A stretch of 64,000 bases of DNA from Virgibacillus_N oceani_A (GTDB lineage: Bacteria > Bacillota > Bacilli > Bacillales > Amphibacillaceae). Both the position numbers and the translations under genes were made by a program. The notes beneath the pieces are model-generated. The model was not told where the DNA came from. It was given only the letters and a program-made list of their open reading frames with translations, and ran no database searches. The number at the start of each line of letters is the position of its first letter. Position 1 is the stretch's first letter. This document shows positions 34,416-42,407 of the stretch, one piece after another. Location: assembly GCA_041521345.1 (NCBI GenBank), contig JBGOHB010000001.1; one strand, written 5' to 3'.

Positions 34416-34871
34416 TTATTCCACATTTTGTTTTGCGGTGTATATATCCTTCTTTATTTCTTTTAAAATAGCTCTTCTGGTTAATATTCCGTCAAAATAG
34501 CCATTTTTGTCTTGAACACATGCAAACGGGTAATTGATTAACGAATTTAGTCCTTTCATTAATGTATCTTCTTTTGTCAGTTGAGGTATATCATCACTCA
34601 TCACCTCATGCACGCGCATATCCGAGAGTTTTTCAAATTCAAAACGTTCCAGTCCCAAAATCTGGTTGAGTATTACCGTTTTTCCGATGATGCCCACCAG
34701 CCTATAGGAAGAATCCAGAACAGGTACAGCAGAATAGCCCGATTTAACAAGTACCAGAAGTGCATGCTCTAAAGGATTATTCACCTGGACATGCGCCACT
34801 TTTTCTGAAGAAATCATCAAATCGCCCACCGTTGTTGATGTTAAACGTTGATCCTGTATTGTACTCATCAT
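34416..34871 (-). CDS. cbpB: CBS-domain cyclic-di-AMP receptor-like protein (CbpB/DarB)
   Basis: 151-residue protein made of two CBS motifs (about residues 15-65 and 85-140), e.g. YSAVPVLDSSYRLVGIIG and FACVQDKNGYFDGILTRRAI. It matches B. subtilis YkuL (DarB/CbpB), which binds cyclic di-AMP and, when free of it, stimulates the stringent enzyme Rel and pyruvate carboxylase. That role is family knowledge. Notably pycA lies in the same window. Start ATG 34871 follows AAGGGGGCGCTT; the next ATG codon is equally possible. Confidence 0.85.
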   Translation of the reverse strand: MMSTIQDQRLTSTTVGDLMISSEKVAHVQVNNPLEHALLVLVKSGYSAVPVLDSSYRLVGIIGKTVILNQILGLERFEFEKLSDMRVHEVMSDDIPQLTKEDTLMKGLNSLINYPFACVQDKNGYFDGILTRRAILKEIKKDIYTAKQNVE

Positions 34872-35326
34872 AAGCGCCCCCTTCATTGCTTTCAGCATCT
34901 ATATTTGTAATTGGACACAGTTTGTATACTGATTTATATAAAACTCATTCATTTCCATTTTTTTATCGCCATATTTAGTTTACCATATATCATAGGTAAG
35001 CAAAAAAGTTATGAGTAATTTTGAATGATTTTTTCTCTAATATCATGGAAAAATACGCCATAAGCTCAATTTATTTTTTCATAAGAAATTCTTGTTTTGA
35101 TAAGCATTATGAAAATGGTTGATGGACAATTAATCCAACTATTAAATTATTCACAGCAGCAGATAATAGAATATGTATTTCTGCTGTTTCATTCCAAGCG
35201 TTAATTTTTTTGCAATTGAATACCCTGTATTTAATATATGCATAATTAGAAAAAGAGATACTAACACAGAACTGCCAATGACTATTCATGATATAATTTT
35301 TTCATGAATGATGAAAGGGTGAAAAT
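34872..35326. other. intergenic region between cbpB and ykuE
   Basis: No gene is supported in these 455 bases. A near-perfect inverted repeat, ATTCATGA and TCATGAAT, lies at about 35282-35308 just before the ykuE ribosome site and could be an operator. Otherwise nothing recognised. Confidence 0.35.
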
Positions 35327-36181
35327 ATGAATAGACGGTCTTTCTTAAAAAAGGCTTTAGGAAGTATCCTTGCCGTGGCAGGCTTAAGCGGGACAACCTA
35401 CTATTACGCCAGAGAAATTGAGCCGAGCTCATTATATATAAATGAAAATGTGATTGCCTCCCCATCCATTCCACCAGCATTTAATCAATTTAAAATCGTA
35501 CAATTCTCGGATACACATCTTGGTTTTCAATATACGTTGGACCAATTAAACGAATTAGTAAGAACTATTAATGACCTGCAGCCGGATATGATTGTTTTTA
35601 CAGGCGATTTAGTCGATGAACCGCATCTTTATCACTGGGATAATAGACTAATTGATATACTTCGTTCATTACAGGCTCAATATGGGAAGTATTGGATATA
35701 CGGAAACCATGATCATGGCGGCTATGGAACGGAAATTGTACTGGATGTAATGGAACAGGCAGCATTTACATTATTAAAAAATAGCCATACGCTTATCGAA
35801 AAAGAAAATGCCATGTTTATACTGGCAGGAATTGATGATGTACTGCTTGGTAAACCCGATGTACAAGAAGCGCTTCATAACGTAAATCCCGACGCCTTTA
35901 CCATATTACTGGCACATGAACCCGATTATGCCGATAAAACAATTGATTTTCCAGTAGATATACAGCTTTCAGGGCATAGCCACGGCGGACAGATACGTCT
36001 TCCTTTTTTTGGAGACGTGTACACACCGGCATATGCCGAAAAATATGTAGAGGGAAAATATACAATTCAAAACGGGAAGCTTGACTTATATGTAAATAAA
36101 GGAATTGGTACAACAAGAGTACCTTACCGTTTTTTATGCCAGCCGGAAATTCATTTGTTTACATTGATGAATCAAGCTTGA
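35327..36181 (+). CDS. ykuE: YkuE-like Tat-exported metallophosphoesterase
   Basis: 284-residue calcineurin-type phosphoesterase. It opens with a twin-arginine signal (NRRSFLKKALG then a hydrophobic stretch). Metal-binding motifs follow in order: FSDTHLG, FTGDLVD, YGNHDHG, LLAHEPD and SGHSHGGQIRLP. B. subtilis YkuE is cell-wall associated and exported by the TatAyCy pair. That pair is not in this window. The ATG follows AAAGGGTGAAAAT. It stands alone between cbpB and the sco remnant. Confidence 0.93.
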   Translation: MNRRSFLKKALGSILAVAGLSGTTYYYAREIEPSSLYINENVIASPSIPPAFNQFKIVQFSDTHLGFQYTLDQLNELVRTINDLQPDMIVFTGDLVDEPHLYHWDNRLIDILRSLQAQYGKYWIYGNHDHGGYGTEIVLDVMEQAAFTLLKNSHTLIEKENAMFILAGIDDVLLGKPDVQEALHNVNPDAFTILLAHEPDYADKTIDFPVDIQLSGHSHGGQIRLPFFGDVYTPAYAEKYVEGKYTIQNGKLDLYVNKGIGTTRVPYRFLCQPEIHLFTLMNQA

Positions 36182-36287
36182 TAGATAGCACATTGTGTAT
36201 GGTTAACAATTTATACATAGTATTATAGAAATCAACGTGCTAAACTATGAGAGAAATTTCACCGTAAATGGAGCTGATGGCTCTATA

Positions 36288-36847
36288 TTGAAAAGAAATA
36301 CTTGCTTTATTCTAATATTTTTTGGATCAATTCCCTTCTCTTGACAGCCTGTGGTGGTGAACAATATGAAGGTGAATTCTCCTTTGAAAATAGAAGACTT
36401 CACGTTTATCAATCAGGATAATGAGGTAGGACGACGAGTTTGGGTTGCCAACTTTATATTTACAAACTGTGTAACTGTTTGTCCTCCGATGACTTCCAAT
36501 ATGGCCGATTTGCAATCACAGTTAAGCGAGACTGGATTTTATTATGTGAATCTGATATCTTTTACGGTCGACCCGAAAAAGATATCCCGGAAGCATTAAA
36601 GAAATTTGGCGAATCAAGAGGAGCTTCTTTCCATAATCGGGACCTTCTCACCGGTTATGAATTTGAAAAAATACAGGATTTTTCCGTAGATAACTTTAAT
36701 TCTGCGTTGGAAGAAGAACCCGATTCGGACTGCACACAGTGCGCTTTTTCCTCATTTATCCAGAAGGAAACGCCATAAACATGTACACCGGTACGCTAAG
36801 CTGCAGAAATGGAACAAATCGTACAGGACATTAGCAGTATGGAGTAA
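36288..36847 (+). pseudogene. SCO1/SenC-type copper chaperone, multiply frameshifted
   Basis: Sco proteins help load copper at the CuA site of cytochrome c oxidase. Translation needs at least five frame changes. LKRNTCFILIFFG leads to the lipobox LTACGGEQYEG in another frame. EDFTFINQDNEVG and TNCVTVCPPMTSNMADLQ (the CxxxC copper site) are in a third stretch. Then come PEKDIPEALKKFGESRGASF, EGNAINMYTG and finally AEMEQIVQDISSME with the stop at 36845. The order of segments is complete, so the gene decayed by small indels. The conserved His region is also damaged. Confidence 0.85.
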
Positions 36848-36925
36848 CGAGCAAACGCCGAAGTAGCCTGTTTAGCAGCATACGTACTGTCCCAGGCCGC
36901 GCTAAATGCTCACACGACCGAAAAG
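36848..36925 (-). repeat. degenerate copy of the GCGCC-ended repeat
   Basis: Read on the minus strand, GACAGTACGTATGCTGCT then AAACAGGC resembles CAGTCCGTACGTCGCTAAAC then GGGC at 49677-49702. TAGCGC at one side and GGCGTTTGCTC at the other resemble the element ends. It lies directly after the sco remnant. Confidence 0.4.
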
Positions 36926-37136
36926 ATATACTGGTTGTCTGGCACCGAAGCAAGACGAGTCAATACTATTCCATTTTGGGATAGTCTTTTTGATCCATTC
37001 AAATTTTGCAACATTTCTAATAAGCACTTGCATAAGTATGTGCTTTGCGATAGGATAAATACAAGCTGTGAGACCTCATTTAAGCACTATTATTTACGAA
37101 AAGCAATACTGCAGAATATAGAAAGGAGGAGAATTC

Positions 37137-37601
37137 ATGTCAGAAGAAACATCATTAAATGACATAGCCAAAGCATTATATACAATAAACCGTCATGCAA
37201 AAACAGCACCAAACCCAAAGCATTTATACGCTATGAAAAAAGAAGCGGTAAGTCAGCTGTTGAAAAAGGATCAGGCCGAAAAAATAGGACTTCACTTTTC
37301 CAATCATCCGAAATTAAGCAACCAGCATTCTACCCTGCTAGTTAAAGTAGATAAATATTATTTTCATATACCTCCAACAAAAGAAGATTTTAAAAATCTT
37401 GATCATCTGGGGTCTCTTGATGAAAGCTTTAGAAATCCGCGTGCAAAAATGTCCTTGTCACAGGCAAAAAGAGTAATCTATGATTACATCGGATGGAAGC
37501 CTCCTAAAACCCAAGGGGTTAAAAAACAATATTCTTCAGCCTATTTTACGCCATCATCACTCGGAAAAATGGAATGGCCGCCAAGAAAAACCCATCGTTA
37601 G
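37137..37601 (+). CDS. ykyB: YkyB family protein
   Basis: 154-residue soluble, basic protein. It matches YkyB by AKALYTINRHAKTAPNPKHLY, ALLKK-type helices, LGSLDESFRNPRAKMSLSQA and the C-terminal FTPSSLGKMEWPPRKTHR. Its function is unknown. The ATG follows GAAAGGAGGAGAATTC. It keeps the Bacillus association with ykuE, although the sco remnant and a repeat lie between them. Confidence 0.88.
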   Translation: MSEETSLNDIAKALYTINRHAKTAPNPKHLYAMKKEAVSQLLKKDQAEKIGLHFSNHPKLSNQHSTLLVKVDKYYFHIPPTKEDFKNLDHLGSLDESFRNPRAKMSLSQAKRVIYDYIGWKPPKTQGVKKQYSSAYFTPSSLGKMEWPPRKTHR

Positions 37602-37686
37602 ATTAATGAGCACCCCCCCTCTTTAACTCACTATGTTTTACAACAACTGTTATAGGTAATTACATGGAGTAAAAGGAGGTTTCCTA

Positions 37687-37914
37687 ATGGAAGAGTTAAA
37701 CGATTTTCTTTATGAGCTGAACAAGTATGCCGGACAGACACATATACTGAAAGACAAGTATGAAAAGCTGAGTGAAATGGAAAAGAAAGAAGTTATGGAT
37801 GCTGCTCCGGACAGTTTAAAATCTCCGGATCAATCTTATCAGCCGGTATTTGAATGGCTGGAGACAATGTACGAAAAAATGGATATCAGGGAAGAAGAAA
37901 AGACAAAAGGGTAA
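37687..37914 (+). CDS. hypothetical acidic small protein
   Basis: 75 residues, helical and charged (LNDFLYELNKYAGQTH, EKLSEMEKKEVMDAAPDSLK, YQPVFEWLETMYEKMD). No family recognised and no membrane segment. The ATG follows a very strong AAAAGGAGGTTTCCTA, which argues that it is real. The large repeat at 37971 lies just downstream and may end its transcript. Confidence 0.6.
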   Translation: MEELNDFLYELNKYAGQTHILKDKYEKLSEMEKKEVMDAAPDSLKSPDQSYQPVFEWLETMYEKMDIREEEKTKG

Positions 37915-37970
37915 TTCCTGCAAAATAATACCAAATGACCTACCTTACACATTGAAAGTCGCATTTTAAA

Positions 37971-38200
37971 GAGGTTGGGACAGAACTCTGAGTAAGCATT
38001 GAAAAGACGAACAACACAACACAATAGCTCCGGAAATATACGTAGCCTCCTGTGGGAGCAAAGGCATCGGTGAGACCCCGCAGTGCGACAGCACGAGGAG
38101 GCTCACCAGCCGCCCACGGAAAGCGAAGTATATTTCCGGAGCGGGTGATGTGCACAAAAGTTTGGATTTTCGTTTGCTAAAATGGTTCTGTCCCAGCCTC
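37971..38200. repeat. short-form copy of the GGAGGCTCACCAGC intergenic repeat (best preserved)
   Basis: A 230-base palindromic non-coding unit. Outer arms are GAGGTTGGGACAGAAC at 37971-37986 and GTTCTGTCCCAGCCTC at 38185-38200. Inner arms are CCGGAAATATAC near 38031 and its perfect complement GTATATTTCCGG near 38127. The core contains GGGAGCAAAGGCATCGGTGA and GAGGAGGCTCACCAGCC. It may act as terminator for both flanking genes. Confidence 0.85.
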
Positions 38201-38232
38201 TTTTTCATCCTCTTATAATTACCTCCCCCTAT

Positions 38233-38574
38233 TTATGATTGTTTTTTTATAAAACGCCCTAGAATGGATTGAATAAGCAAAAAAACGCCAAATACACTAA
38301 GACCCTGCAATGATATTTTCAATAAGCTTTGCAATGAATGTTCCAAACCGTCGATATTCATTGCCAGTGTAAAAAGCAGGATCAGCAAAAGTAAACTGCT
38401 CATCATGTAACTTAACAGCTTTGAGAACTGCAGGGAAATAATCCATTTAATAACCGGGGTAATCATGAAATAAAATATCCCCATCAATAACAATAAAACA
38501 ATAAAATAAATATGATGTTCTTTCACACCCAAAATGGACAGCTGTGTCAAATTCAACCATGTTCCGGCAAACAA
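38233..38574 (-). CDS. small polytopic membrane protein
   Basis: About 113 residues with three or four membrane segments and a basic end (GRFIKKQS). I choose TTG 38574, 7 bases after AAGGAGAGG. The longer frame from 38598 includes that ribosome site. No family is recognised. It is convergent with the 37687 gene across the repeat. Confidence 0.55.
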   Translation of the reverse strand: MFAGTWLNLTQLSILGVKEHHIYFIVLLLLMGIFYFMITPVIKWIISLQFSKLLSYMMSSLLLLILLFTLAMNIDGLEHSLQSLLKISLQGLSVFGVFLLIQSILGRFIKKQS

Positions 38575-38867
38575 AATAAATCCTCTCCTTGCCTGCATAA
38601 TAATAATAACCAGTCTCTACATCCGGAGAAAAGTATATACATAATTTTAACTGACCAATGCATTTATAGGCCCTTGAGTATGTTTCAAAAGAAAACATAA
38701 GGCTTGACTTTCCACATCCCCGGTCAGAAAATGGAGGTGTATTTGCAGCAAAATCGGTTTAGTGCCACTTATTTCACTAATTCATGTAAGTTAGATTTAT
38801 AATTTCTCAGACATTCAAAATTATTTCATCGTCTCTCTTATTTTCGGACAGGAAAGGTTGGGATTAA

Positions 38868-39770
38868 TTGAAAAAAGCATATTTATACATAATTACCGGC
38901 GCAGCTCTCTGGGGGACAATAGGATGGTACGTAAATCATTTATATGATTATGGATTTACTCCGATGGAGGTTGTTACATTACGGGCATGGACGACAGCTA
39001 TTTTGCTGCTTATTTTCATGCTTGTGACAGCACCGAAGAAAATGAAGCTAAAATCCTATAAAGATATCAGATATTTCATCGGAACAGGAATTTTTAGCAT
39101 TATATTTTTTAATTATTGTTTATTCACAGCTATAGAATTATCGACCATCCCGGTTGCAACTGCATTATTATATACAGCTCCGGCATTTGTCATTATTATT
39201 TCCTTTTTTCTTTTTAAAGAACCGCTCACTAGAGCAAAAATCATTTCGTTAATATTAACATTGTTTGGCACGGCATTAGTTGTTGGACTGATTCCTTTAA
39301 ACCTGCAGGCAATTCAAGTCAGCAGTATTCTGTTTGGGATAGGCTCTGGCATTGGATATGCGCTTTATAGTATTTTCAGTAAGTTTGCTTTGAAAAAATA
39401 TACCAGTCTAATTATTACAACATATACCTTTGTAGTAGCAGCCATTGCTTTAATTCCTTTTTTTCCATATAGTGAAAAAGCACATTTATTACTCGATCCA
39501 CAAATCCTGCTGTATGCTTTTGGCTTAGGATTTCTTCCGACTGCATTTGCCTACATTATTTATACATATGGTCTAAATCAGACAGAAGCTTCTAAAGCCT
39601 CCATTCTGTCAACGATTGAACCTGTGGTTGCAACCCTTGTCGGTGTATTTATTTTTCAGGAAGTCTTCACTTTCATCCAAATGCTCGGGATGGCCTGTAT
39701 TCTCGGTGCAGTGATTTTAATACAATATAAAAGAAAATCTGCTGGACACATGAAATCACCAGAAAATTGA
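38868..39770 (+). CDS. EamA/DMT-family transporter
   Basis: 300-residue protein with ten membrane helices in two repeated EamA domains: ALWGTIGWYVNHLYDYGF begins the first, and the second runs through LPTAFAYIIYTYGLNQTEASKAS and STIEPVVATLVGVFIFQE. These export or import small metabolites; the substrate is unknown. The start is TTG at 38868 with a GGAAAGG site somewhat far upstream. A hairpin, GTGGGGGAAACCTCCCAC, follows at 39779. Confidence 0.88.
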   Translation: MKKAYLYIITGAALWGTIGWYVNHLYDYGFTPMEVVTLRAWTTAILLLIFMLVTAPKKMKLKSYKDIRYFIGTGIFSIIFFNYCLFTAIELSTIPVATALLYTAPAFVIIISFFLFKEPLTRAKIISLILTLFGTALVVGLIPLNLQAIQVSSILFGIGSGIGYALYSIFSKFALKKYTSLIITTYTFVVAAIALIPFFPYSEKAHLLLDPQILLYAFGLGFLPTAFAYIIYTYGLNQTEASKASILSTIEPVVATLVGVFIFQEVFTFIQMLGMACILGAVILIQYKRKSAGHMKSPEN

Positions 39771-39841
39771 TTTATGCTGTGGGGGAAACCTCCCACTTCA
39801 TGAAGTGTTTACGGAAATAAAATCTAAGTGAAACAGTTATT

Positions 39842-40361
39842 ATGACTAATATAAATAGTACATATGAATCATGGAGCAAGGAAGATCATAAGACAGTTGA
39901 TTGGGATAATGTACCTTTATCCCAATTGGTTGATCATATCGTGGAGACCCACCTGCATGAAGAGCTTGCACCGTTGGGACAATTTGTTACAAAGGTATAC
40001 CGAAGACATGGAGCAGACAATCTACATCTTAAAGAGTTACATCGTCTCTATAACAATTTTAAAGTCGATATGGAAGAACATCTCGTGAACGAAGAAAATA
40101 AGTATTCCCTTTAATCAAGATATATGAGAAAAACTCAAGTGAAGAGCTAAAACAGCGGATTATAAAAGCAAATGGCGGGCTGGATGTGATCATCAGGCGT
40201 CCGGGGATTTCCTGAAGGAAATAAGAGAAATCACAAATGATTCTACCCCTCCACTCGGAGCATGCAATTCGTATAAAGTTACCTGCAAGACTGGATGAAT
40301 TGCAATCAAATACCTTCCAGCATATCATTAGGAGAATAATGCCCTGTTGAAGCGAATTTAG
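39842..40361 (+). pseudogene. iron-sulfur cluster repair di-iron protein (RIC; ScdA/YtfE), truncated and frameshifted
   Basis: RIC proteins repair iron-sulfur clusters after nitric oxide or oxidative damage. The first frame gives DWDNVPLSQLVDHIVETH then LHEELAPLGQFVTKV, the hemerythrin-like core. Next to the metal-ligand His in VETH a few residues are missing. The N-terminal DUF542 domain is absent. After NEEN the frame shifts to FPLIKIYEKNSSEELKQRII, then EIREITNDSTPPLGACNSYK, and ends ENNALLKRI at 40361. At least three frame changes are needed, so no active protein is expected. Confidence 0.82.
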
Positions 40362-40410
40362 TTTCGTAAAAATGAAAGTTGAACTTCGATGAACCTGGTT
40401 TTTTACGAAG

Positions 40411-40474
40411 AAAGGTCTGACCCTCCAATGAAAAGCATTACACTGCTTTCACTTGGGAAGTCAAACCTTTTTTA
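40411..40474. terminator. terminator downstream of the FbpB-like gene
   Basis: AAAGGTCTGAC pairs with GTCAAACCTTT around an inner structured loop, followed by TTTT. Confidence 0.65.
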
Positions 40475-40495
40475 GTCCTTTATATGCTCATTTCT

Positions 40496-40636
40496 CTATG
40501 ATGTTTTTTTTGCTGCTTCTTCTTCCTGCTTTTTCTCCAAACGCATCTCTATTTTTGAAATACTTTTTTCATCTTCCAATAACTCTTGTTTATTTTGCTG
40601 AACAAGCTGCTCAAAATTTAATGTTTTAGGTCTCAT
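40496..40636 (-). CDS. FbpB-family small basic protein
   Basis: 46 residues: MRPKTLNFEQLVQQNKQELL followed by EDEKSISKIEMRLEKKQEEE. This matches the Fur-regulated FbpB type, which in B. subtilis works with the iron-sparing small RNA FsrA. The ATG follows AAGGAG by 8 bases. Whether Fur controls this copy is unclear; the AT-rich upstream sequence does not give a convincing Fur box. Its end carries five alanines/glutamates not typical of all members. Confidence 0.65.
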   Translation of the reverse strand: MRPKTLNFEQLVQQNKQELLEDEKSISKIEMRLEKKQEEEAAKKTS

Positions 40637-41076
40637 TCGAAACACTCCTTTTTATTTCTCAATTATTATTATACCCTATTTCACATGTTTTGAATCTAAA
40701 TTATTTGAACAATTTATAACATTTTACAACATTTTTAACATACATATATTAATTGAAGGTCATATTTCAGAGAATTTACTGAATAATAAACAAGCTGACG
40801 TTGAAATTTCCTGATTCACAAATTTTTCGAATAAAGTATTTATAAATGGTTGGCCTGTGTGGAATTGGCTGCGTTAAGCCTAATCTAACATTTCTTCGGT
40901 TGTATTAAACTCTTTTCAATTAGGAATAGAATTGGCCATTCGAAGAACAGCGGCTTTGTGCCTGAAGCTTCCTCTCTTGGGTGAAGGGTTTAAGCGGCTT
41001 TCATATGCATAAAAGTTTGATGCTCTTCTGAGGAAAAAAACGGTTGGAAGCTTTTTTGCAGAAGAAATTAAATAAA
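40637..41076. other. intergenic region without a supported gene
   Basis: 440 bases. The left half is very AT-rich and should contain the promoter of the FbpB-like gene. The right half (about 40840-41050) has higher GC and fragments such as GGCTTTGTGCCTGAAGC that look like decayed coding sequence, but I could not assign them. Confidence 0.3.
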
Positions 41077-41250
41077 TTATACATTTTGTTCATCTTTTTG
41101 CTTTATATCTTCATATAGATTAAGCAGGCGATCCAACTCCTGGCTAATTGCTATCGACTCATAATCTGTTAAACCTTTTTTCAAGGCAACCGCAGTCATT
41201 TTGTTGCGCAAAAATTCAATACGTTTTAATATATGGTCTATGGCACACAT
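41077..41250 (-). CDS. Spo0E-like aspartyl-phosphate phosphatase
   Basis: 57 residues in two helices with the family signature SQELDRLLN. Spo0E-type proteins dephosphorylate Spo0A~P and so delay sporulation. ATG 41250 (MCAIDHILKRIEFLR) agrees with family N-termini, although the AAGGAGG lies 14 bases upstream, farther than usual. No upstream ATG fits better. It stands alone. Confidence 0.85.
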   Translation of the reverse strand: MCAIDHILKRIEFLRNKMTAVALKKGLTDYESIAISQELDRLLNLYEDIKQKDEQNV

Positions 41251-41543
41251 GAGGATTATTCTAACCTCCTTAGTAATATATACTAAACATAACATATTTT
41301 TGCAAAAATCTACAAACTTTTATGCGCTTTTAACATGACATGTTAGACGAATCCACCATTTTTACATGATATTATTGTTTTTAATATCCTCATTCGCCAT
41401 TATATTCCAGGTTAATTCCGGCAGCAGAATAAGCGATGCTCGAATAAATCCTCGTTATATGCTACTATTAAGTAATAAGAAGGAACATAAACAAAATGAA
41501 CTATTATTTCTATGAATGAAATATACGAGAAGGGATGTCTCAG

Positions 41544-42065
41544 GTGATTCAAAAAAAGAAAAACGAATGGCTTGAATGGACAAAAGCAATTATTATTGCA
41601 TTGCTGATAGCTTTCTTTATAAGATCTTTTATTTTCGCAACATCTATTGTAGAAGGCGTAAGCATGGAGCCAACACTGGAAGACGGCGAAAGAGTCATTT
41701 TTAATAAAATCGTTTATATTATTGATGAACCTGAACGCGGTGATATTGTCATCATTGAAAGGCCTATGATAAACTACGTAAAACGAATTATTGGCCTACC
41801 TGGTGAAACAATTGAAGTGAATGATGGTAATTTATATATAAATAACGAAAAATATGATCAGACATTTATAACGGATGAAACGAAAAGAAATACAGGCAGT
41901 TTAGGTCCAATCGAAATTCCTGAGGGCAGTTATTTTGTCATGGGAGATAATCGCGCAATTAGTAAAGACAGCAGAAATGGTCTTGGATTTATTGAAGAAG
42001 ATAGTATCATCGGCAGATCCGAATTCGTCATATTCCCTTTCGATAGATGGACAAGAACCAAATAA
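41544..42065 (+). CDS. type I signal peptidase
   Basis: Membrane-bound serine protease that cleaves Sec signal peptides. About 173 residues with one N-terminal membrane anchor. The catalytic serine is in EGVSMEPT and the catalytic lysine in YVKRIIGLPGE. The conserved MGDNRAISKDSR box follows. It belongs to the short Gram-positive Sip type. GTG 41544 lies 9 bases after AAGGG. The ATG at 41535 abuts the ribosome site, so the start is uncertain by three codons. It is single, with its own terminator. Confidence 0.92.
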   Translation: MIQKKKNEWLEWTKAIIIALLIAFFIRSFIFATSIVEGVSMEPTLEDGERVIFNKIVYIIDEPERGDIVIIERPMINYVKRIIGLPGETIEVNDGNLYINNEKYDQTFITDETKRNTGSLGPIEIPEGSYFVMGDNRAISKDSRNGLGFIEEDSIIGRSEFVIFPFDRWTRTK

Positions 42066-42082
42066 GTATTAAGAGATAACAT

Positions 42083-42117
42083 AAGGCTTGGAGTTACTGC
42101 CAAGCCTTTTTTATTTT
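42083..42117 (+). terminator. terminator after the signal peptidase gene
   Basis: AAGGCTTGG pairs with CCAAGCCTT across an 8-base loop, followed by TTTTATTTT. Confidence 0.9.
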
Positions 42118-42152
42118 CGTCACTGAGTTTCTTTCACGTCAGTTTTGTTATT

Positions 42153-42239
42153 CTATTTTTCCCTATCAAAGAACATATATCCTATATTTAATACAACAAT
42201 TGCCAGAGAAGCGAGACCCAGCGCCCATTCCCATTCCAT
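42153..42239 (-). CDS. 28-residue single-pass membrane peptide
   Basis: ATG at 42239 follows AAGGAGGTGCATATAC. The peptide is MEWEWALGLASLAIVVLNIG then YMFFDREK: an acidic start, one membrane helix and a charged end. The strong ribosome site and membrane-peptide design support expression. No family is recognised. Confidence 0.5.
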   Translation of the reverse strand: MEWEWALGLASLAIVVLNIGYMFFDREK

Positions 42240-42407
42240 GTATATGCACCTCCTTAAACAATTTCTATGTACATATGTGTTGAATTGATGGGTTAACAAA
42301 TTCTTTAAGCGTTCTCTTCTATATCATACCAATTTATTCTCCCTAAATAAAGTAAAAATATGATAATATAAAAGTGTAATAAATAATTCAAAAAGCAGGT
42401 GTATTAC

